Positions 34,826 through 45,798 of a stretch of 64,000 nt of DNA are shown here, one piece after another (the first letter of the stretch is position 1; every line of letters begins with the position of its first letter). A program made the translations under genes and the position numbers. The notes beneath the pieces were generated by a model. The model saw nothing but the letters and a program-made list of their open reading frames with translations, searched no databases and had not been told where the DNA came from. The DNA comes from Talpa occidentalis (lineage: Eukaryota > Chordata > Mammalia > Eulipotyphla > Talpidae): NCBI RefSeq assembly GCF_014898055.3, contig NW_023601212.1, positions 35,204,329 to 35,268,328 of the forward strand, written 5' to 3'.

Positions 34826-35937
34826 ACTAAATTTGTAATTGAATATATTTTTGCAACTTTACTAATATATATTTCTATTGAAAATTGCACCTTACTGTGC
34901 ATTAAACATGAACACTTATAGCATGCATGTGTATATGTATGCATACGGTTGTGTAACTTTTGCAGACCTGGAATTTGGAGTCGAGAGAGCTAACATGCCT
35001 TATACTAGGCCGCACAGTTAATAAGTGACAGAACTAGGTTTCAAAGTCAGGTCAAATTCTTACCAACTTCTTATCTAAATACAGTATATACCACTGAGAA
35101 ATATAGTTTATTGATCATTGAAGCACAGTGGTTGCACAGGTTTTGAAAAGAGACCAAATCTTAACCAAATCATATATTGGGGAACAGTTGATAAAATACT
35201 TAGTGCATTCCCAAGACACTCAAAAATAAAAATGATCAGGGTTACTGAAGTCCCTCCAGATACTCTCACAAGGGAAAAAAGCATTGGTCTATGAAATGGG
35301 ATATTTTCCCTCATTAGCAAAACTGATTATGAAAGTGATGTTATCATAATGCCCACAATGTGCAAATCAATTCAAAATCTCTTAATTCTGATTCTATCCC
35401 CAAGTAAGCTTTTCATTGTGTCTGGTTCTCTTTGTAGGTCTACCCTAGGAAAAAAAGTGTGATGTGCATACTTAACGGTATGTGCATAAGCCCACTGAGC
35501 ATTATTTTTCAATAAAACTTAGTTAGTTAGCTGAGTGTTTTCATAGTTTTGCAGGTTTGAGTAATAGAGTAGGGGAGAAGGGTATTCTTCTGGGAGTTAT
35601 TCCCAGGCTTTGAGGGTCACCAAGGAGGCGTTCCTTGAGAAGGAGTATATCAACTCTCTTCTGCCTATACCCTCCCCAGTCTCCTCTCCACCTTGATGTA
35701 TCGGATATGCCTAGGGACTTGTGGTTTTGTAAAGAGCCTCAGCCCTGACCCTCACATGCATTATTCCAGCATGCGGTGTCTTTCATCATTCCTCAACTCT
35801 GTATTCATTATTCTGCTTTGAACACATCCCAGGAATTGCCTTCTTCAGGAAAATGACTTTGGTCTCTCATTTGAGTAAAAGTCTTCTCCCTTGTGTTTTT
35901 AAGTCACTTTGTGTATAGTGTTATCATAGCTGTTACT
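34826..35937. other. non-coding stretch with a weak MIR trace
   Basis: 34990-35095 (taggccgcacagttaataag, aactaggtttcaaagtcagg) resembles part of a reversed MIR, weakly. No gene recognised in the rest. Confidence 0.4.
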
Positions 35938-35950
35938 GGTTGCATTCTTT

Positions 35951-36218
35951 TTTTTTAAGATTTATTTTATTTATTTATAAAAGAACCGGGGTACAGGCCA
36001 GATGTAAGAGAGGGTGAGATGATTCACAGAGACAGAGTGGAGAACAGAACAGGCAGACTGACAAAATACACTGCTGAGGGGAGCAGCAGGTGAGGCAGGA
36101 GAGGTCTGCCATGCCATGTGGGACCCTTGCTGGCCGGGTGGGATCGAACCGGCACTGAAGAGGCTGTGGACAGCTTCACAGCGCTGCGCTCAACTGCCTG
36201 CGCCACCAGGGGAGGCCC
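35951..36218 (-). mobile_element. tRNA-derived SINE, inner of two stacked copies
   Basis: Body agaaccggggtacaggccag to caccaggggaggccc. TSD cattctttttttt, also present at the start of the next copy (36221 on), shows that it entered the T-rich tail of that copy. Confidence 0.93.
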
Positions 36219-36228
36219 ATCATTCTTT

Positions 36229-36497
36229 TTTTTTTTAAGGTTTATTTATTTATGCATACAAGAACTGGGGTACAGGCCAAAGGCCGTAGGAGGGTGAGAG
36301 GATTCACTAGAGACAGAGGGGGAGCAGAACAGGCAGATCCACTGAAATACACTGCTGAGGGAGCAGCGGGTAAGATAGGAGAGGTCTGCCACGCCATGTG
36401 GGCATCTCTCTGGCAGCCTGGGATCTAACCTGTGCTGCAGAGGCTGCAGACAGCTTCACAGCACTCTGCTCAACACTCTGGGCCACCAGGGAGGCCC
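36229..36497 (-). mobile_element. tRNA-derived SINE, outer of two stacked copies
   Basis: Body agaactggggtacaggccaa to ccaccagggaggccc. The flanks ggttgcattctt (35938) and ggttgctgttctt (36498) are its own TSD and enclose both SINEs, so this copy came first. Confidence 0.93.
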
Positions 36498-36511
36498 AGG
36501 TTGCTGTTCTT

Positions 36512-37677
36512 AATGCCAGCACTCTGAACTCCTTGAAGAAAATCCTCTCCTACTTACCTTTTTGTCTTCTCAAACTGCACTTTTCCATTCAGTGGGTGAC
36601 CAAAATTTTTTATTCAATATGCTATTAACTGGGAACCCCTTGATTGCAATAACAACAACAAAAAACTTGGATGGTATTGTATTGACAGCAGAATTCCTGG
36701 AGTCTGACAATTTATTGAATTCTTCAATTTATTGATTTATTTTTAGTCTGTGTCTCTGGTCAGTGTGGTTAAAATTCTTGGTCTGTAATTATTATTAAAA
36801 CAAAATACTGTTTAAATTAATTGCTTCTTGTAATCTTTCTTAGCAAAGAAATTATATTCATATTTTAAAAAACAATGAAACATGCAAGTTTGTTCCAGAG
36901 TTAGAACAAAATCAACATCATCGAATGATAGAAAATCAGAACTGAGCACAGGGACAAAAGATTGAATAAAAATATGGCAAGATGCCAAGATAAATCTTAA
37001 TTTATGACTGCAGAAATGGACTGAAAATTAGATTCCTGAATCACATCTTTGAGTTGATCTGTTTTCCCTTCTCAATTGTATGTTAGTAGCATGTGGGAGA
37101 GGTTGTGAATAGGTTGGTTTGTGGTATCTGAAATGAGTCTGTTCAATTAGTTAGGGATTCTGTCATGATGCAATTGTTTGTAAATGCAGAGAACACAATT
37201 GGGTACATAGTGAGTACATGTAAATGGAAGTGCAGATAAAAGGCATTGCTTCTATCTACAGAAGGGAAAATAATTAACAAATTCATAAGGGTCACTTTTA
37301 TAATGCTAGTGTTAAGACTAATCCCTTGTTCTTTTGAAAATATTCCCCTAATGGGTCTACCACATGTTTTCAATGGTAGATGCTGATATGCTTGAAAATT
37401 TATAAAGCAGGGAAGAAAAGAAATGGAGGGTAGAGACACTTGCTATTCATCCATAGGTGAATGGTGTCTAGATGCTTACCTTCCTACATCACTGCTATTT
37501 AAAACTATATTCCAGTTTTGCAGAAGCCAGTGATTTGAGTGTATTACCACATAGGTTAATTCAACTACAGTTCATCAAATTGTGTCAGGAACTCCTACCA
37601 ATACCCTTGCTGAGCTCTTTCCCTGGTGATTCCCAAGTGATCAGTCACTGTTTTGTGCTCCCAAGCATATGCCTGGT
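36512..37677. other. AT-rich non-coding stretch
   Basis: No gene or named repeat. A minus-strand frame at 37143-37439 has no recognisable domain. Confidence 0.5.
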
Positions 37678-37695
37678 AAGAAAGCCATCTGGTTT

Positions 37696-38090
37696 TACAT
37701 CCATGTCTTTGATCCATTTTGAGTTGATTTTGGTAGAGGGTGTGAGATCATGATCTAGTTTCATTCCTTTGCGTGCAGCTGTCCAGTTTTCCCAGCACCA
37801 TTTATTAAAGAGGCTATCCTTGTTTCAGTGTATGCTTTTGGCTCCTTTGTCATAGATTAGCTATCCATATATATGTGGGTTTATTTCTGGGTTCTCAATT
37901 TTATTCCATTTGGCTGTGTAACAAATACAGTTATATTTGTTCCAGTTCCAGGCTGTTTTAATTGTTGTGGCTTTATAATATAGCTTGAAGTCTGGAAGTG
38001 TGATACTGCCATTCTCTTTCTTCTTTGTCAAGATTGCTTTGCTCTTCAGGGTCTTTTGCAATTTCATATGAATTTCAGTAGTATTTGCCC
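37696..38090 (-). mobile_element. L1 ORF2 internal fragment, minus strand, part of a chimeric insertion
   Basis: Reversed ORF2 mid-region: tttgatccattttgagttga (37708), ttttcccagcaccatttatt, gcttgaagtctggaagtgtg. It lacks an L1 3' end and a T-rich tail, and starts within a few bases of the left copy of an 18-bp direct repeat (37678-37695). It is continuous with the SINE to its right. Confidence 0.85.
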
Positions 38091-38112
38091 AGTTAAAAAA
38101 AATAATAAATAC

Positions 38113-38358
38113 AGGGCCTCCCCGGTGGCGCAGCAGTTGGGAGCTGGGCTGCGATCCCCGGCTGCAAGTGAGGGTCCCAAATGGCGCACAGACCTCTCCT
38201 GCCGTGCCCGCTGCTCCCCTCAGCAGTGTACTTTATCTGTCTGCCTGTTCTGCTTCCCGCTCTGGCTCTGGTGAATTCTCTCACCCTCCCTCGCTTCTGA
38301 CCATACTCTCAGTGCTTGTATAAATAAATAAACAAACATAAATAAATCTTTCAAAAAT
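38113..38358 (+). mobile_element. tRNA-derived SINE with deleted tRNA part, 3' half of the chimera
   Basis: Head gggcctccccggtggcgcag then ttgggagctgggctgcgatc: about 35 bases between the boxes are gone, and only gatccccgg of the B box is left. Tail AAATAAATCTTTC, then an ATATCT-rich run. The right copy of the 18-bp direct repeat follows at 38404-38421; no TSD flanks this SINE alone. Confidence 0.9.
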
Positions 38359-38400
38359 TTATATATATCTATATATATCTATATATAGATATATATAAAA
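38359..38400. repeat. TATATCTA-type AT repeat, partly palindromic
   Basis: Repeated tatatatctata units ending in the complementary tatagatatata, grown in the A/T-rich tail of the chimeric insertion. Confidence 0.85.
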
Positions 38401-38689
38401 GAAAAGAAAGTCATCTGGTTTCAAAAGGTGGTCTTAAAATCATTTTGTTTATTGTTCCCTTCATATCTATGCTTTTTAGCTCCCAGGAGGTTTTTGCTTC
38501 TAATTTCTCTTGGAGAGGATGCTAGGATTTATCAGATCATCTAGGCTTCTGAAATTTTGTGAGGCTGAGCAAGTCAGACTCTAAAGTTCACAGGTTTTAT
38601 CTACCTACTTCTAGAAGCCTTGCTGCCCATCTTTTTAGTTCAGAGTAGTAAGTTTCAGCATGAATGCCACTGCATATGAGATTGCTAGT

Positions 38690-38910
38690 AATAATGACAG
38701 TGATTAGCCTCTTATCATATCCCAGGAATAGTGCTAACCTATGTAAATGAATAACCTATTACAATCCAGACAATCAAGCCTGTAGTTATTACTGTTATTT
38801 CCCCCATTTTCAATATTTGAAACTAGGCAGAGATTAAGATATTAGCTCAGAGCTAGTTGGTAAGTCTGAGATTTGAATCCAGATACTCAAGATCCTAGTG
38901 TGTAAATAAC
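38690..38910 (-). mobile_element. MIR fossil, minus strand
   Basis: Reversed MIR order: atatcccaggaatagtgcta, tatttcccccattttcaata, gaaactaggcagagattaag, ctgagatttgaatccagata. Confidence 0.7.
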
Positions 38911-39493
38911 CATGATTTGGGTTTCCTTTAATTTTTCTTGTTGCTATTATGACTATTCCCTGTTATGAATTCATTTACCTGATTCTCATTTGTGACATAA
39001 TTTTGAACAGCTGAAAGTCAATCTGAATCACTGATGTAATTGATATTATTAATTAATATTAATATTAATTGATATTGTTAATTAATATTAATATTAATAT
39101 TGATGCAATTAATATTGTTTGGGTGATTCTTCAAAAACAAAAAAATATATATGATTAGCCATATATAAAATATGTGAAATTATGACTATTTTATTTCATT
39201 TCATGTTGTCATTATGAGTCACCTTAATAAATATATGTGCAAATGTATACACAAATAATATATGCAGTTTTGGAGTAAGATACTAGTTTTAAATCATCAC
39301 TAAAATTATGATTAGATTTTTATACTTACATATGTTTTTATATATAAAAAAATACTTCATTGCTCATTCAATGATCCCATTTAGTTATTTTCACTACCAT
39401 TTGTAGATTAGTGACCCCCACATATGAATCTTTATCCCTGTCTGTACATATTCCCATATGTGCTAGATATTACAAACCTGCTAAGCATTTCTC
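38911..39493. other. very AT-rich non-coding stretch
   Basis: 39040-39120 holds irregular attaatatt repeats. No gene recognised. Confidence 0.55.
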
Positions 39494-39765
39494 GGCCTCC
39501 CTTGTGGTGCAAGGGGTTGAGCACAGCACTGTGAAGCTGTCCACAGCCTCTGCAGCATGAGTTTGATCCCTGGCTGGCTAGGGAGCTACCCTCAGGGCAC
39601 AGCAGACCTCTCCTGTCTGACCCACTGCTCCCCTCAACAGTGTACTTAGTAGATCTGCCTGTTCTGTTCCCCACTCTGTCTACAGTGAATCCTCTCACCG
39701 CCCCCCCCCACCTCTGGCCTATACCCCAGTTCTTGTATGCATAAATAAATAAATCTCCTCTTAAA
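39494..39765 (+). mobile_element. tRNA-derived SINE, older subfamily
   Basis: Head ggcctcccttgtggtgcaag, B box gtttgatccctgg, tail cagttcttgtatgcataaat then AAATAAATCTCC; the terminator has decayed. No clear TSD. Confidence 0.9.
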
Positions 39766-40450
39766 TGTTTCAGTTCGTTATCTATTAAACACTATGTTTA
39801 ATCTGTGGAATAATGAACTCACTATCTACTATACCATGCATGCTCCTCTTCATGGGTGTTGCAGTTCAATTGATGAAACCATTCATGTTTAAAAATAAGA
39901 GGAAATTAATCAAGATTTTTTAGTTTCTTTCTTACTGCCATGTATATTAAATTATTTATAACTTAATCTTTGACTTAGTTTTGTTTTTTCACTTGCTAAA
40001 TAAGCTTATTACTTGTGATTGAGTTTGTGGGCATATCTAATATTTTCTTTTATTTTGAATTCACCTTTATTATAAAATGAGCTATCTTAAATTTTATTGC
40101 TTTATCATTAACTACTCAGTATTCAGTACACCTTACCTGAATTCTAACACTGCACTTCAAGTTCTATGATTATTTAACACTATATCTATAGCTTCTCTTC
40201 CCACAATTCTTCAATGATTTAACTGCAGTGACTAAAAACTTACTTCTGGTTTCCTGTAAACTTGATACTGTGTTTTATTTTAGTTGACTTAAAAAAAAAA
40301 ATTTCCTTTGCCAGAATGTCCTACTATTTTTCTTTAGTTAGCTTCTATTCATTTGGCTGAAGAAAGCTTACAGCTCCAAACCATCTTCTCTAAGCTCCCC
40401 AGGGTGGAATGATTGGTCTTTCATTGCATCCTGCATCTCCTTGTCAGTTT
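39766..40450. other. AT-rich non-coding stretch
   Basis: No gene or named repeat recognised. Confidence 0.5.
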
Positions 40451-40465
40451 ACAAAACAGTTTGCT

Positions 40466-40756
40466 GGGCCTCCCTGGTGGCACAAGAGGTTGAGAACAGT
40501 GCTCTAGAGCTGTCCACAGATTCTCAGCATCGGTTCGTTCCCTGGCCAGGGAAATACCCACATGGCACAGCAGACCTCTCCTGACTTGCCTGCTGCTCCC
40601 CTCAGCAGTGTATTTCAGTGGATCTGCCTATTATATTCCCCCTCTGTTTCTGGTGAAGCCTCTCACACACCCACACCTCTGGCCTGTACCCCAGTTCTTG
40701 CATGCATAAATAAATAAATCTTAAGAAAAAATAAACTGTTAATCATATTAAAAAAA
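40466..40756 (+). mobile_element. tRNA-derived SINE, older subfamily, second A tail
   Basis: Body gggcctccctggtggcacaa to AAATAAATCTTAAG, followed by aaactgttaatcatatt and another A-rich run. Imperfect TSD acaaaacagtttgct at 40451-40465 and acaaaaaagcagtttgct at 40757-40774. Confidence 0.9.
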
Positions 40757-40774
40757 ACAAAAAAGCAGTTTGCT

Positions 40775-41610
40775 CACCAGCATATACCATGATACTTTTC
40801 ATAAGGGCAGTAGCCTAGCCACATTGTATGCACTGAAAAAGTCTCAAAACCCAATGTGATACCAGGAAAAAAGTGAGCAAGAAATATAACTTTGTTGAAT
40901 TACAAGAAATCATTCTAAACCTTCATATTATTTAGCTCTTTTATCAAATACTTTTGTGGTCCTGTGTATTTGCAAGTAGAGAATTCCTTTTTGCACATAT
41001 CCATGTTTTCACAGCTATGGACAAATGTTACTAGACTGTAATTTATAAAGTTATAGTTTAGGACTAATTTTGTGAAGTTGATTCTACTTTGGGACTTGGG
41101 TTCAGAGCTATGCATTCATCTTTTTATGAAGAAATTCATCTTTGGAAGAAATGCCTCCAGCAAAAGGCAGTCCTGGATATCAGCCTGGAATTGAAGATAT
41201 TTCTTTCCCTTGAAGAGCTAAATCATCAGGCATCTGGGTATAGGAAACAGGTGTGAGGAGTTGAGCTGAACATCTTGACTGTTTCCATTATCTGTAAATA
41301 TGTCTTGAACTCAATCAGAGAGGTATAAGTGATGACCATTTGATTTCCTTATATATGTTACTATTGATATTATGACCAAAGTAATAGACTAATATATATT
41401 TTATGGGAAGAAATGGAATCAGGAGTTTTAATTTAGTATAAGCAAAGGTATTTGGCTACTTGGAAAAATCATAAGTTGTGATTTAAAACTAATGTGTTCT
41501 ATTTTCCAAACTAAAGTACTTCTGTAATTTACATGAGTCACCATGACAAGTTTTCTCTTGTGACCAATTCACAATTTAACTTTGCTGCCATCTATTACAG
41601 ATAAAAACAG
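40775..41610. other. AT-rich non-coding stretch
   Basis: No gene or named repeat recognised. Confidence 0.5.
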
Positions 41611-41618
41611 TGTCCTAG

Positions 41619-41624
<6 letters not shown>

Positions 41625-41702
<78 letters not shown>

Positions 41703-42892
41703 ATTAAATTTTATTTTTATATTCCCCCATACAATTGCAAACGCCCCATTCTGACCCCAATCCTTCCCCCCCACCCCCCAAAAAGTGTCTCTGGTTCATA
41801 GTTTTTTTGTTGATTTTGATTTTCACTTTCTTATATTCATTTTCCTGGTCCCTTATTTAAGTTTTCTAGATTCCTGCTATGAGTGAGACCATCCGGTATT
41901 TTTCTTTTTCTTTTTGGCTTATTTCGCTGAGCATGATCCCTTCCAGCGCCATCCATGTTGCTGCAAATTGCATGTGTTTATCTTTTTTGAATGCTGAGTA
42001 ATATTCCATGGTATATATGTACCACATCTTCTTGATCCAGTCATCTATTTTTGGGCATTTGGGTTGTTTCCAAAGCTTAGCTATTGTAAACAGTGCTGCT
42101 ATAAACATAGGAGTGCAGGTGCTCTTTGGAATTGATGTTTCTGTGTCCTTTGGGTAAATACCTAGGAGTGGAATTGCTGGATCATATGGAAGCTCTATGT
42201 TTAGTAGGTCCAGAAATCTCCACACAGCTCTCCATAGTGGTTGGACCAGTTTGCACTCCCACCAACAGTGCACAAGAGTTCCTTTTTCTCCACATCCTCG
42301 CCAACATTTGTTGTTGCTAGTTTTTTTAATATGTGCCATTCTCACTGGTGTGAGATGGTATCTCATGGTAGTTTTGATTTGCATTTCCCTGATTACAAGT
42401 GATGTTGAACATTTTTTCATATGTCTGTTGGCCATTTTCATTTCCTCTTCAGAGAAGTTTCTTTTTAGCTCTTCTGCCCATTTTTTGACTGGATTATTTT
42501 CTTTGTTGTTGCTGAGTCTCATCAGCTCTTTGCAGATTTTTGTGATCAGTCCTTTATCATTAGTGTTGGGTGCAAAAATGTTCTCCCAGTTGGTGGGGTT
42601 TCTCTTTGTTTTTGTTATTGTCTCTTTTGCTGTGCAGAAGCTCTTTAATTTGATGTAGTCCCAGCTGTTTATCTTTCTCTTCACTATCACTGCTTTGGGT
42701 GATGTGTCTGTAAAGATGTCTTTGATGTGCAAATCCCGTAGTGTTTCGCCTATATTTCCTTCTATGTATTTTATGGTTTCAGGTCTTATGTCTAGCTCTT
42801 TAATCCATTTTGAGTTGATTTTTGTGTATGGTGTGAGGTAGTGGTCAAGCTTCATTCTTTTGCATGTAGCGACCCAGTTTTCCCAGCACCAT
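41625..42892 (-). mobile_element. young L1, type C, 5'-truncated, minus strand
   Basis: A T tract of about 77 bases broken by one A (41622-41698), reversed type C 3' UTR, then ORF2 up to the truncation at cagcaccat. Exact 14-bp TSD tgtcctagggtttt at 41611-41624 and 42893-42906. The preserved reading frame and the long pure tail point to a recent insertion. Confidence 0.97.
41866..42855 (-). pseudogene. L1 ORF2 C-terminal fragment, frame intact
   Basis: An open 329-codon frame covers the C-terminal quarter of ORF2p, the L1 reverse transcriptase/endonuclease. Neither enzymatic domain is included. It begins at [11 protein letters not shown], includes [11 protein letters not shown], and contains the C-terminal cysteine motif [18 protein letters not shown] (C-x3-C-x7-H-x4-C). 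It ends at the usual ORF2 stop after SLIAGI. There are no internal stops, but the protein is cut at its 5' end and has no promoter, so it is a dead fragment. It differs from the copy at 60.8 kb by scattered substitutions. Confidence 0.93.
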
Positions 42893-43004
42893 TGTCCTAG
42901 GGTTTTAATTCTTCCTGCATAGTGTTAATTGCTTCCAGCTGTAGCCAACTTAATTCTGGATGAACCTGCATCTTAACATTAAAGAGAAAAATATAAACTC
43001 CATT

Positions 43005-43335
43005 TTTTAAAAAATTTAATCTAATTTTATATATTTTTACACCATTTTCATTTTTGCACAAAGTATGCATTTTCATCTTGCTTATATCCCCCATACAATT
43101 CCCACCCCCTTATTATGACCTTGCTTCATCCTCCTCTCCCCCACCTCCCCCCCAAAAAAATATAAACATGGATGGAGCTGGAAGGGATCATGCTCAGAGA
43201 AATAAGCCAGAAAGAAAAAGAAAAATACTGGAAGGTCTCACTCATAGCAGGAATTTAGAAAACCTAAATAAGGGACCAGGAAAAAGACTAATTATAGTAA
43301 AGTAAAAATCAACATCAACAAGCAACTATAAACCA
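43005..43335. mobile_element. L1 3' end, type B, with 5' inversion
   Basis: 43005-43160 is reversed type B 3' UTR (cattttcatttttgcacaaa, cccccatacaattcccaccc). 43165-43335 is the adjoining upstream part on the plus strand (catggatggagctggaaggg, agaaaacctaaataagggac, actataaacc). Opposite orientation of contiguous parts fits twin priming. TSD not resolved. Confidence 0.8.
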
Positions 43336-43956
43336 AAAACTCTAATTTTATTCAATTTAAAAATATAATCTGCATACCAAAATATATTTTGTCAGCCTCA
43401 CATCATATGGAGCAATATCCCTGTCAACTGCCTTGAAATTAGCTGCCGAAACAAAGAGAATATAAGGAAGTATTATTATTCCTGCCTTCTTGGTTTCAAG
43501 TATAATTCACCATCTCATTTTTATAGCACTGATGATGTTCTTAATGCTTTCCAAGCAGAAATTTATGAAGTGACTTACTCTAGTATGTAGAGAACCCATG
43601 CATCATTCATAAATGAAACTTCAGATTTAACAGATCACAAGATATCTTCACTAAGTTGCTTTTTTAAATTGGTATATATAAAAAAGTTTTCAAAAATAAG
43701 GTAGTGATGTCCACATTTTGTATTATAGATGCCTTCTCAGTCTCTATGCTGTTTCGTTGTTGTGGAACATTATTTTCTTCTGCTCTGTGTGTGTCTGTGT
43801 TGGTGAATGGAACTTCCAAAAACAAGAAATCCTTCCAATGGGAATGTGGGTAGTAAGAAAAAAATAAGCTATTAGTTTATGCATATCTCCTGCATAACTT
43901 CTGCAGTCTCCATAAACTCTTACTTTTTGCATCACTGGAGAAAGCAGTTTAGGTAA
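43336..43956. other. AT-rich non-coding stretch
   Basis: No gene or named repeat recognised. Confidence 0.5.
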
Positions 43957-43998
43957 TGTATTAGTTTCCTAGGAATGCTGAAACAAATAACCACAAAG

Positions 43999-44000
<2 letters not shown>

Positions 44001-44048
<48 letters not shown>
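44001..44048. repeat. (GA)n microsatellite
   Basis: About 24 pure GA units, grown inside the MLT1 LTR. Confidence 0.97.
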
Positions 44049-44050
<2 letters not shown>

Positions 44051-44291
44051 TATTCTCTCATAGCTTTGTAATCCAAAGTATAAAATCAAGGTGGAGAATA
44101 GGGTCATGCTCTTTCTACAGGAAAAGCCCTATACTGGAAGACTTCCTCTCTCATCCAGTTCTGGTAACTCTGTGCATTCCTTGGTTTGTGATTGAATAAC
44201 CCAATCTCTGCTTTCCTCTCACATCAACACCTTCTGTCTCTTAAAGACTTCTTGACATTAGATATAGGGTCACCAGAGTAATTCAGAATGA

Positions 44292-45162
44292 TAAAGGACT
44301 GATCACAAAAATCTGCAAAGAGCTGATGAGATTCAACAAAAACAAAGAAAATAATCCAGTCAAAAAATGGGCAGAAGCGCTAAAAAGAAACTTCTCTGAA
44401 GAGGAAATGCAAATGACCAACAGGCATATGAAAAATGTTCAACATCACTTGTAATCAGCGAAATGCAAATCAAAACTACCATGAGATACCATCTTACACC
44501 AGTGAGAATGGGACATATTAAAAAACTAGCAACAACAAATGTTGGCGAGGATGTGGAGAATAAGGAACTCTCCTGCACTGTTGGTGGGAGTGCAAACTGG
44601 TCCAACCACTATGGAGAGCTGTGTGGAGATTTCTGGACCTACTAAACATAGAGCTTCCATATGATCCAGCAATTCCACTCCTAGGTATTTACCCAAAGGA
44701 CACAGAAACATCAATTCCAAAGAACACCTGCACCCCTATGTTTATAGCAGCACTGTTTACAATAGCTAAGCTTTGGAAACAACCCAAATGCCCAAAAATA
44801 GATGACTGGATCAAGAAGATGTGGCACATATACACCATGGAATATTACTCAGCATTCAAAAAAGATAAACACATGCCATTTGCAGCAACATGGATGGTGC
44901 TGGAAGGGATCATGCCCAGCGAAATAAGCCAGAAAGAAAAAGAAAATTACCGGATGGTCTCACTCATAGCAGGAATCTAGAAAACTTAAATAAGGGACCA
45001 GGAAAAAGAATAACTATAAGAAAGTAAAAATCAAAATCAACAAACAACTACGAACCAGAGACACTCTCTGGGGGGTTGGGGGCGGGGAGGGGAGGAATTG
45101 GGGTCAAAATAATGGGGTCACAATTGTATGGGGAATATAAAAATAAAATTTATAATAAAAAA
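44292..45162 (+). mobile_element. young L1, type C, 5'-truncated, inside MLT1
   Basis: Starts in ORF2 at ataaaggactgatcacaaaa and ends after type C 3' UTR with caattgtatggggaatataa and an A tail. TSD agaatgat at 44284-44291 and 45163-45170. ORF2 is broken by two single-base losses in A runs, at gcatatgaaaaatgttc (about 44430) and in the attaaaaaactagc run (about 44520). The last 119 codons before the normal stop (44621-44980) remain open. Confidence 0.95.
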
Positions 45163-45300
45163 AGAATGATTTCATCACAAAATCATTAATTTAGTGACAT
45201 CTTTAAACATTCTTTTTTCCAAATAAGATTACATTTACATGTTCCTGGAATTAGGGTGTGGGCATTTTGTTTTTAAGGAGTGTCATCATTCAGTCCACTG

Positions 45301-45665
45301 AGTATCCAAGTGTGTAACTGGAAGAAAATATTATCTACTTCTTCTTTTGCTTGGCAAACAAATTCCCTTCAAGTGTGCTTACATGAGAGAGGATATGGAT
45401 ATTTTCCTCATTGCTCTGGAAAACATCAATTAAAAATTGCCCTTGATGATTGTTTATCTTTCATTTCTCCAATGAGCTCATTCTATTTGCCCTCTGCTTT
45501 ATTTCTAAATGCATCTTTCTTTCTTGGCTTTCTCTTTGTTTCATGCTTTTTCATCTCTCTTCTTCCTTGGGCATTTCCTCATAGACTTTGGGGAAATAAA
45601 TGCATGCATGTATCTTTTTCCTCAAATCCAATTTATCAGTCAACTTTTCAGTGATGAAGAGGGGT
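45301..45665. other. non-coding stretch
   Basis: Plus-strand frames of 124 and 73 codons overlap here but show no domain; the second runs into an L1 tail. No gene called. Confidence 0.45.
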
Positions 45666-45674
45666 TAAAAGAGT

Positions 45675-45798
45675 CAGAATGGGGGGATTGCAATTGTATG
45701 GGGAATATAAAAATAAAATTTATTAATTAAAAAAAATAAAGTAAACCCATTTGGACAATAAAAAAATATATAAATATTAAAAAAAATAATAATAAATA
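45675..45798 (+). mobile_element. very short L1 3' end, type C, with second A tail
   Basis: Only about 50 bases of L1 are left (cagaatggggggattgcaat, gtatggggaatataaaaata), then an A tail, then gtaaacccatttggacaata and a second A-rich tail. TSD taaaagagt at 45666-45674 and 45799-45807 encloses all of it. Confidence 0.8.

Larger units (their letters stand above)
43957..45300 (-). mobile_element. MLT1 LTR (ERVL-MaLR), minus strand, interrupted by L1
   Basis: The two flanks of the L1 at 44292-45162 together read as a reversed MLT1: tgtattagtttcctaggaat (43957), tgcattccttggtttgtgat, ctctgctttcctctcacatc on the left, then ccaaataagattacatttac and attcagtccactga on the right. A (GA)n repeat sits near its start. 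Both LTR edges are approximate. Confidence 0.82.

Noticed and set aside
42126..42658. Plus-strand frames of 64 and 153 codons, with twins at 44360-44720 and 61246-61778
   Set aside because: They are antisense to L1 ORF2; their likeness to each other only reflects the shared L1.
43975..44199. Frame with a long RERERE stretch
   Set aside because: It is the (GA)n microsatellite in the MLT1 LTR.
45280..45654. 124-codon plus frame near 45.4 kb
   Set aside because: No recognisable domain or splice context; it begins at the MLT1 edge and is followed by an L1 tail.
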